A program made the position numbers and the translations under genes. Positions 5,002 through 9,712 of a stretch of DNA of 9,712 nt are shown here, piece after piece. How positions within the stretch are numbered: the first letter of the stretch is position 1; each line of letters begins with the position of its first letter. The stretch lies in contig JAOZQC010000079.1 of assembly GCA_029932425.1 (NCBI GenBank), positions 1-9,712 of the forward strand, read 5' to 3'. The notes beneath the pieces were generated by a model. That model was not told the origin of the DNA, ran no database searches, and saw only the letters and a program-made list of their open reading frames with translations. This DNA is from Planctomycetota bacterium (lineage in GTDB: Bacteria > Planctomycetota > JAJSAM01).

Positions 5002-7815
5002 ATGAAGCGCACCGTCCTCCTCCTCGCCGCCCTGCTCCTCCCGGTCTTCCCGGCCTCGGCCGGCGGCGGGCCCGAGACCACCCTCGTGGTGGTGAACGCG
5101 GGATCCCCCGTCTCCCGGCTCGTCGCCAACGAGTACGCCGCCCTCCGCGACATCCCCGAGAGCCACCTCGTCTACCTCCACGGGGTCCCCGGCGACGGCG
5201 TGGTCCCGCTGGACGTCTTCCTGAAGCGGCTGTGGGGGCCCGTGAACGACTACCTGGAGAAGACGGGCCTTTCCGGTCGGATCGACCTCATCGCCTGGTC
5301 CGCGGATTTTCCCTATGCCGTGGACTTTCGCTCCCGGCTCGGGGGGCCAAGGCCCGGGCACCAGGTCGGCGCCCGCGCCTCCCTCTCCGGGCTCACCTAC
5401 CTCATCCGCCACGTGCAGGCGGGCGACGCCTTCTGGAACCTCGGCATCAACCGCTACTTCCGCCTGACCGGGGTCGGCCGGCCCCTCGCTCCCCCCGCCC
5501 TGCCCCCCGAGGCGCAGGCGCTCCTCGCCGCCGCCGAGCGGGCCCTCCGGGCCCGGAAGTGGCCCGAGGCCCGGGCCGCCTTCGAGAAGCTGCTCGCCGC
5601 CCGGCCTCACCTGCCCGACGCCTGGTACAACTACGCCTGCGTCCTCTCCCTCCTCGGGGAGGCGGACGCGGCCCTCCGGGCGCTGGACCGGGCCTCGAAG
5701 GAGGGCTTCACGAACGCGTCCTGGGCGGCCCGGGACCCGGACCTGGCCCCCCTCCGGAGTCGGCCGGAGTTCCGGAAGATCCTCGAGAGCATGGGCCGGC
5801 GGGCCCGCGGGCGCCGGGGCTCCGGGATCCGCCTCCTCCCCGCCCACGGCTTCCGGTCCGCCTACCTCTGGACGGGGGGGGGCGACCCGGAGACCGACGG
5901 GCCCCCGGACGCCCTCGACCGCTACGTCCTCTCCCTCCACCTGGCCTGGACGGGGTTCAAGGGGAACAGCGTGCCCGAGGTCCTCCGCTACCTCCGCGCC
6001 GCGGCGCGCTCGGACGGCACGCATCCCGAGGGCACGGTGTACATCTGCAAGAACGCGAACGTCCGCTCCACGGCCCGCCGGCGGTTCTTCCCCCTCCTGG
6101 TGGAGACCCTGACCCGCCGGGGCCGCAAGGTGGAGATCCTCGAGAAGGGCAAGGACGGGCAGAACGGCGTGCTCCCCGTCGGCAAGGACGACGTGATCGG
6201 GGCCGTGGTGGGCGCGGCGGGCTTCTCGTGGAAGGCGTCGGGGAGCCGCATCCTCCCCGGCGCCATCTGCGAGCACCTGACGAGCTTCGGCGCCCACTTC
6301 GGAACGCCGGGCCAGACGAAGCTCACCGAGTTCCTGCGCTACGGGGCGGCGGGAGCCAGCGGCACGGTGACGGAGCCCCTCGCCATCTACCTCAAGTTCC
6401 CCACCCCCCTCATCCATCTCTACTACGCCGAGGGCTGCTCGCTCGCGGAGGCCTTCTACCAGAGCGTGGGCGGCCCCTACCAGCTCATGATCGTGGGCGA
6501 CGGCCTGGCCCGGCCCTTCGCGGACTTCGTGAAGGTGCGGGTGGACGCGCCCCCCGCCCCCTGGAAGGGGACGGTGGAGCTCGTTCCCCACGCCCCCGCC
6601 GCCACCTTCGAGCTCTGGGTGGACGGGCGCCGCCGGGCCGCCGGCGACACCCTCCGCCTCGACACCACCGGGTACGACGACGGGCACCACGACGTGCGGG
6701 TGGTGGCGGTGGCGGCGGGACCCATCGAGACGAGGTCCGCGGCGAAGCTCGACGCGGTGTTCGGAAACCACGGGCCGGGCGGCGAGGTGGAGATGCGCAC
6801 CCCCCCGGAGGTCCCCCTGGGGGAACCGGTGGTGATCCGCTTCCGGGGCGCCCGCGAGCTCCAGGTCCTCCACGGCGGGCGGATGATCGCCTCCTCGCGG
6901 TCACCCGAGGTGAGGGTGCCCACCGGGGATCTCGGCCCCGGCCCGGTACGGCTGGTGCCCCGCCTGATCCGGGCGGACGGAACGGCCTACCGCGCCGCCC
7001 CCCTCGCGGTGAGGATCGCGCCCCCGCGGCTCCTCCCCGCCGGGGTCCCGGACCGGCCCCGGAAGCCCGGCCTCCGGGGCACCGTGACGAGGAAGGACGG
7101 GGAGCACCCGCTCTTCGTCTCCCACGTGGGGGACCGCTTCTCGGGCGTCCGCCTCCGCGACCGGCCGGAGCTCCGGGGAGCCTCCCGGATCCTCCTCTCC
7201 GGGGCGTTCGTGGTCCCGAAGGACGGGTTCTACCAGCTCGCCGCGAAGGGCTCGGGCACCCTCACCCTCGCGGTGGACGGACGGCCGCCGGGGGAGGGGC
7301 TCGACCTGGCGGTGGAGCGGTTCTTCCCCCTCTCGCTCGCGGCCGGAGAGCACGCGATCCGGATCGACTTCGTCCCGAAGGGCGCCCCGGACCTCGTCCT
7401 CGCGCTCGGGGGCGACCAGGTCCTCGCGCCCCTCGTCCTCCGCCACGGGACACGGCCCGCCCTGCCCCGCCGCCCGGAGATCGCGGGGGCCGTGAAGGGC
7501 AAGCCGATTCCCGTGCCCCCCGAGGGGCTGGTCCTCGACTTCCGGCGGGTCACCCGGCACATCGCGGGTCTGACCCTCTTCCCCGCCCCCGGGGCGAAGA
7601 CCTTCCCGGAGCGCTGGGTGGTGGAGTACCGGGTGACGGGAAAGAGATGGAAGACCGTGAAGACCCCGGTGACCTTCATCGCGAGGGACCCCGAGAAGCC
7701 GCCCTGCTACGTGGAGATCACGTTTTCCCCCCTCCGGGCGAAGCGCTTGCGCGTCCGGCCCGAGGGACGGTCCGCGGCGAGCCTTTCCCGGATCGACGTG
7801 CTGGGGAAGGAGTAG
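5002..7815 (+). CDS. Secreted TIGR03790-family protein with TPR insert, PA14-like and discoidin-like domains
   Basis: A 937-residue exported protein. The signal peptide (MKRTVLLLAALLLPVFPASA) has a PASA cleavage site at about residue 20. The core, residues 24-168 and 275-510, matches family TIGR03790. It starts TTLVVVNAGSPVSRLVANEYAA and later carries AICEHLTSFGAHFG (421-434), RYGAAGASGTVTEP (446-459), GCSLAEAFYQS (478-488) and GPYQLMIVGDGLARPFA (491-507). The family function is unknown. Residues about 169-264 interrupt the core with TPR-like helices (RALRARKWPEARAAFEKLL, then DAWYNYACVLSLLGEADAAL). A beta-rich linker (about 515-675) is followed by a PA14-like domain (about 725-815; GFYQLAAKGSGTLTLAVDGR, then AGEHAIRIDF), which usually binds glycans. 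A discoidin/F5-8C-like end (about 838-935; LVLDFRRVTRHIAGLTL, then WVVEYRVTGKRWKTV, then IDVLG) closes it. This suggests a surface or periplasmic protein that contacts polysaccharide. The ATG at 5002 is chosen for the signal peptide, although it lacks a clear ribosome binding site. Confidence 0.93.
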   Translation: MKRTVLLLAALLLPVFPASAGGGPETTLVVVNAGSPVSRLVANEYAALRDIPESHLVYLHGVPGDGVVPLDVFLKRLWGPVNDYLEKTGLSGRIDLIAWSADFPYAVDFRSRLGGPRPGHQVGARASLSGLTYLIRHVQAGDAFWNLGINRYFRLTGVGRPLAPPALPPEAQALLAAAERALRARKWPEARAAFEKLLAARPHLPDAWYNYACVLSLLGEADAALRALDRASKEGFTNASWAARDPDLAPLRSRPEFRKILESMGRRARGRRGSGIRLLPAHGFRSAYLWTGGGDPETDGPPDALDRYVLSLHLAWTGFKGNSVPEVLRYLRAAARSDGTHPEGTVYICKNANVRSTARRRFFPLLVETLTRRGRKVEILEKGKDGQNGVLPVGKDDVIGAVVGAAGFSWKASGSRILPGAICEHLTSFGAHFGTPGQTKLTEFLRYGAAGASGTVTEPLAIYLKFPTPLIHLYYAEGCSLAEAFYQSVGGPYQLMIVGDGLARPFADFVKVRVDAPPAPWKGTVELVPHAPAATFELWVDGRRRAAGDTLRLDTTGYDDGHHDVRVVAVAAGPIETRSAAKLDAVFGNHGPGGEVEMRTPPEVPLGEPVVIRFRGARELQVLHGGRMIASSRSPEVRVPTGDLGPGPVRLVPRLIRADGTAYRAAPLAVRIAPPRLLPAGVPDRPRKPGLRGTVTRKDGEHPLFVSHVGDRFSGVRLRDRPELRGASRILLSGAFVVPKDGFYQLAAKGSGTLTLAVDGRPPGEGLDLAVERFFPLSLAAGEHAIRIDFVPKGAPDLVLALGGDQVLAPLVLRHGTRPALPRRPEIAGAVKGKPIPVPPEGLVLDFRRVTRHIAGLTLFPAPGAKTFPERWVVEYRVTGKRWKTVKTPVTFIARDPEKPPCYVEITFSPLRAKRLRVRPEGRSAASLSRIDVLGKE

Positions 7816-7839
7816 GGGAACCCGCCGGCCGGGCCGCGC

Positions 7840-8094
7840 CGGATCCGGCACCGGGATGCCCTTCACCTTCACCTTCCGGACCGGTCTCCCGTCGCTCGTC
7901 TCCACCGCCTCGGTCCGCCCGCCGGGCGCGGGCCGGACGCGGTGGACGCCCCGCCCGAAGGCCGCGAAGGGGCACACGCGCTTCCCGGGCCCCCGGAGGA
8001 AGACGAGCCGCCGGCGGCCTTTCCGGAACCGGGGCAGGCCCGGCACCTTCACCACCCGCCCGCCGCCGGTCAGGATGAGGATACCCGGCGGCGG
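7840..8094 (-). pseudogene. N-terminally truncated remnant of an unidentified protein gene
   Basis: Read on the minus strand, this stretch gives about 85 codons that look like real protein although no gene can be built around them. Visible segments are PGILILTGGGRVVKVPGLPR, FRKGRRRLVFLRGPGKR, PFAAFGRGVHRVRP and GRPVRKVKVKGIPVPDP. Nearly every codon ends in G or C (AAA and AGA are the main exceptions), as in the functional neighbours. The pattern of a beta strand with Gly-Gly turn, then VPGLPRF.KG, then LVFL, then F..G..RV recalls the second half of a class of exported hypothetical proteins that I recall from planctomycetes and myxobacteria; I cannot name a family with confidence. No start codon with a ribosome binding site precedes it. 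Upstream the frame runs into the kinase gene out of phase, whose stop codon (8103-8105) lies 8 bases away. Downstream the frame runs on antisense into the secreted-protein gene with no stop nearby. A deletion that removed its front half is the simplest explanation. Confidence 0.45.
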
Positions 8095-8102
8095 ACGACG
8101 CC

Positions 8103-9485
8103 CTACGCCGGTCCGCGCGGGTTGTCCGTCCCGAAGCCCGGTTCCCCCTCCCCGGCGGCTCCCCCCGGGCGCGCGGGGGGGAGGGCGCGCCGGAGGGCAT
8201 CGGTGATCTCGTCCGGGGTCATGGGCTTCTGCAGGAAAGGGGTACCCCGGGGCGGCTGGTAGGCGTCGCCGGACATGATGACGATGCAGCCCTCCAGCGC
8301 GGGCCGCGCGGCCACCAGGCGGCGCGCGCACTCCTCGCCTCCCATGTCGGGCATGCGAAGGTCCACCAGGGCGCAGTCCACCTCCCGCTCCCGCGCGATC
8401 CGGATCGCCTCGTGCCCGCTCGCCGCCTCGAGGACCTCCGCGCGCTCCTGCCGGAGCACCGCACTGATGTAGTCCCGCACCGCCTCCTCGTCGTCGGCCA
8501 CGAGGACACGGAGCCCCGGGGGAAGGGGGCCGCGCGGGGGGGGGAGGTCCTCCTCGAGCTTCCCCGGGGCCACGGCGGGGATCTCCGCCGCGAAGAGCGC
8601 CCCCCGCCCTTCCTTGGAGACGAGACGGAGGGTGCCGCCGTGGGGCGCCACCATCTGCCGGCCGATGGGGCGGCCCAGGCCCCAGCCCGGGCCGGGCGGC
8701 TTGGTGGTGTAGAAGAAGTCGAAGATGCGGTCCGTGTCCTCGGGCGGGACCCCCGGCCCGTCATCCTCCACCTCCAGGCGGAGGACGTCCCCGCCGGAGC
8801 GGACCCGCACCAGGATCGCCCCTCCTCTCCCGCACGACTCGATGGCGTCCGCGGCGTTCTTCACCAGGTTCAGGAGCACCTGCTTCATCTGGTGGGGGTC
8901 CACCTCGGCGAACGCCGGCTCCGGGGCGTCCAGCCCGATGGAGATGTTCTTCACCTGGAGCTGGTACTCCTGGAAGCCGATGACCTGCCGCGCCACGTCG
9001 GCGAGGTCGGCGGTCACGCGCTGCGGGGTCCGCTCCCGGGCGAAGTCGAGGAGGGTGCGGATCGTCTGCCCCATGCGCCCCGATTCCCGGCTCGCCTTCT
9101 CGAGCACGTCCCGGAGCTCCGGGGAGTCCGACTCCCGGAGCGCGAGCTGGAGATAGCCGATCAGGCCCGTGAGGGGGTTGTTCAGCTCGTGCGCCAGGCC
9201 GGCCACGCACTCGCCCAGGATCTGGAGGCGCTCCGCCTCCGCCACCTTCCGCTCCGACCTCTCGAGGCCGTGGATCCGGTGGTCGATCTCCGCGAGGAGC
9301 CGCCCCCAGAGCAGGCGGAACCAGAGCAGGCCCAGGGCGGCGAGGACGAAGCCGATGACGGGGGCGCCCACGAGGAGGGTCAGGGTGAACGGCTCTCCCC
9401 CGATGATCCGGGCCGTGCAGGCGAGGGCGGTGGCGACGAGGGGAATCGCCCACAGGAGGTGCCAGAGTGGAAAACCCCTCCTCAT
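8103..9485 (-). CDS. Membrane hybrid histidine kinase with C-terminal receiver domain
   Basis: A 460-residue two-component sensor kinase fused to a receiver. Two N-terminal membrane helices (about 7-25 and 35-58) are joined by only about nine residues, so there is no periplasmic sensor domain, and no PAS domain is visible. The HisKA domain has the phosphoacceptor His99 in GLAHELNNPL. The HATPase domain shows NLVKNAADAI (N-box, Asn210), DDGPGV (241-246), the F-box FDFFYTTK and a variant G2 box GWGLGRPIGRQM where GTGLGLAI is usual. The receiver (about 325-435) has the acidic pair Asp331/332, phosphoacceptor Asp375 in LVDLRMPD, Ser405 and Lys420 in LQKP, so all catalytic residues are present. 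A Pro/Gly-rich tail of about 25 residues follows. No HPt domain or DNA-binding regulator is encoded here, so the partner is elsewhere. I chose ATG 9485 because it opens directly on MRRG and the first helix. In-frame starts at 9524, 9569 and 9596 are possible, and no ribosome binding site decides between them. Confidence 0.92.
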   Translation of the reverse strand: MRRGFPLWHLLWAIPLVATALACTARIIGGEPFTLTLLVGAPVIGFVLAALGLLWFRLLWGRLLAEIDHRIHGLERSERKVAEAERLQILGECVAGLAHELNNPLTGLIGYLQLALRESDSPELRDVLEKASRESGRMGQTIRTLLDFARERTPQRVTADLADVARQVIGFQEYQLQVKNISIGLDAPEPAFAEVDPHQMKQVLLNLVKNAADAIESCGRGGAILVRVRSGGDVLRLEVEDDGPGVPPEDTDRIFDFFYTTKPPGPGWGLGRPIGRQMVAPHGGTLRLVSKEGRGALFAAEIPAVAPGKLEEDLPPPRGPLPPGLRVLVADDEEAVRDYISAVLRQERAEVLEAASGHEAIRIAREREVDCALVDLRMPDMGGEECARRLVAARPALEGCIVIMSGDAYQPPRGTPFLQKPMTPDEITDALRRALPPARPGGAAGEGEPGFGTDNPRGPA

Positions 9486-9712
9486 CCCCGCCTGCGGCCG
9501 ACCCTCGTGGCTTGCGGCACCCATGCCCATCCCGTATCGACGCCCGAACCCGAGCAGTTTAGCCCGCATTGCCCCATCGGGACACGCGGTTTCCACCGGA
9601 TCCCCTCGCCCGAGGCGGGACGGCTCCTCCTCCTCGACCCGGGAACGACCGGCGTCTCGCGACGCCCGGCCCCCTCCGGCGATCGCCCGCCGGGGGCCCC
9701 CCGGGGCGAACC
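9486..9712. other. Kinase upstream region to window edge, no gene seen
   Basis: These 227 bases contain the possible N-terminal extension of the kinase (up to 9596) and presumably its promoter. I find no convincing -35/-10 pair, tRNA or rRNA. A plus-strand frame near 9600-9712 (short stretch RLLLLDPGTTGVS) has no start codon or ribosome binding site and soon becomes Pro/Arg/Gly-rich, so I do not call it. Confidence 0.4.

Noticed and set aside
4135..6873. A minus-strand open frame of about 900 codons antisense to the small genes and the secreted protein
   Set aside because: Composition is low-complexity Gly/Arg/Glu/Val, it crosses several real genes on the other strand, and no family motif is visible.
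7821..7849. GC-rich inverted repeats after the secreted-protein stop, including the 12-base palindrome GCCGGATCCGGC, as a terminator
   Set aside because: The possible stems are short (4-5 pairs once a loop is allowed) and there is no T-tract. Part of it lies at the edge of the coding remnant.
4752..8078. A plus-strand open frame of more than 1100 codons overlapping the secreted-protein gene in another phase
   Set aside because: It is Arg/Pro/Gly-rich throughout with no domain-like segments, while the overlapping frame has a signal peptide and recognisable motifs. Long shadow frames are expected at this GC content.
7856..8206. Plus-strand open frame of 116 codons downstream of the secreted-protein gene
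   Set aside because: It has no ribosome binding site, is Arg/Pro-rich and is antisense to the coding-like remnant and the kinase end.
9549..9580. A -10-like TAAACT on the minus strand upstream of the kinase
   Set aside because: The six bases 17 positions upstream do not resemble a -35 element, and the site lies inside the open N-terminal extension frame.
9690..9708. G/C-run palindrome near the right edge as a hairpin
   Set aside because: It is a simple run of G and C with no defined loop or T-tract and no gene end beside it in the window.

Overview
The window is very GC-rich DNA (about 70% or more by eye) with third codon positions almost all G or C. It reads as a chromosomal segment of an environmental bacterium. 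The best taxonomic hint is the large secreted protein at 5002-7815. Its core matches a family (TIGR03790) that I know mainly from Planctomycetota and a scattering of Acidobacteria, Verrucomicrobia and Cyanobacteria. A planctomycete-like source is my best guess, but it is an inference. I see no phage, IS element, CRISPR array, tRNA or rRNA.

Layout from left to right. (1) Positions 1-4008, minus strand: a tripartite RND efflux operon transcribed leftward. It encodes a TolC-type outer-membrane lipoprotein (2587-4008), a periplasmic adaptor (1538-2590) and the N-terminal half of an inner-membrane RND pump (start 1534, running off the left edge). The first two genes overlap by ATGA and the last two are 3 bases apart, so they should be co-translated. 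(2) 4009-4246: a divergent intergenic region with short repeats. (3) 4247-4818, plus strand: two small genes joined by another ATGA overlap, a short CoA-binding-like Rossmann protein and an unrecognised 78-residue helical protein with two cysteines. (4) 4819-5001: a short gap with two mutually exclusive GC hairpins around a strong ribosome binding site and a GTG codon. (5) 5002-7815, plus strand: a 937-residue exported multidomain protein with a TIGR03790 core, an internal TPR insert, a PA14-like domain and a discoidin-like C-terminal domain. (6) 7840-8094, minus strand: an orphan, N-terminally truncated coding remnant between the convergent genes. (7) 8103-9485, minus strand: a membrane hybrid histidine kinase with a C-terminal receiver domain. 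(8) 9486-9712: no gene seen.

The efflux operon is a self-contained export machine. The small two-gene unit, the secreted protein and the kinase have no evident functional link to it. The most unusual items are the domain architecture and uncertain start of the secreted protein, the hairpin pair before it, and the decapitated gene remnant abutting the kinase stop codon.
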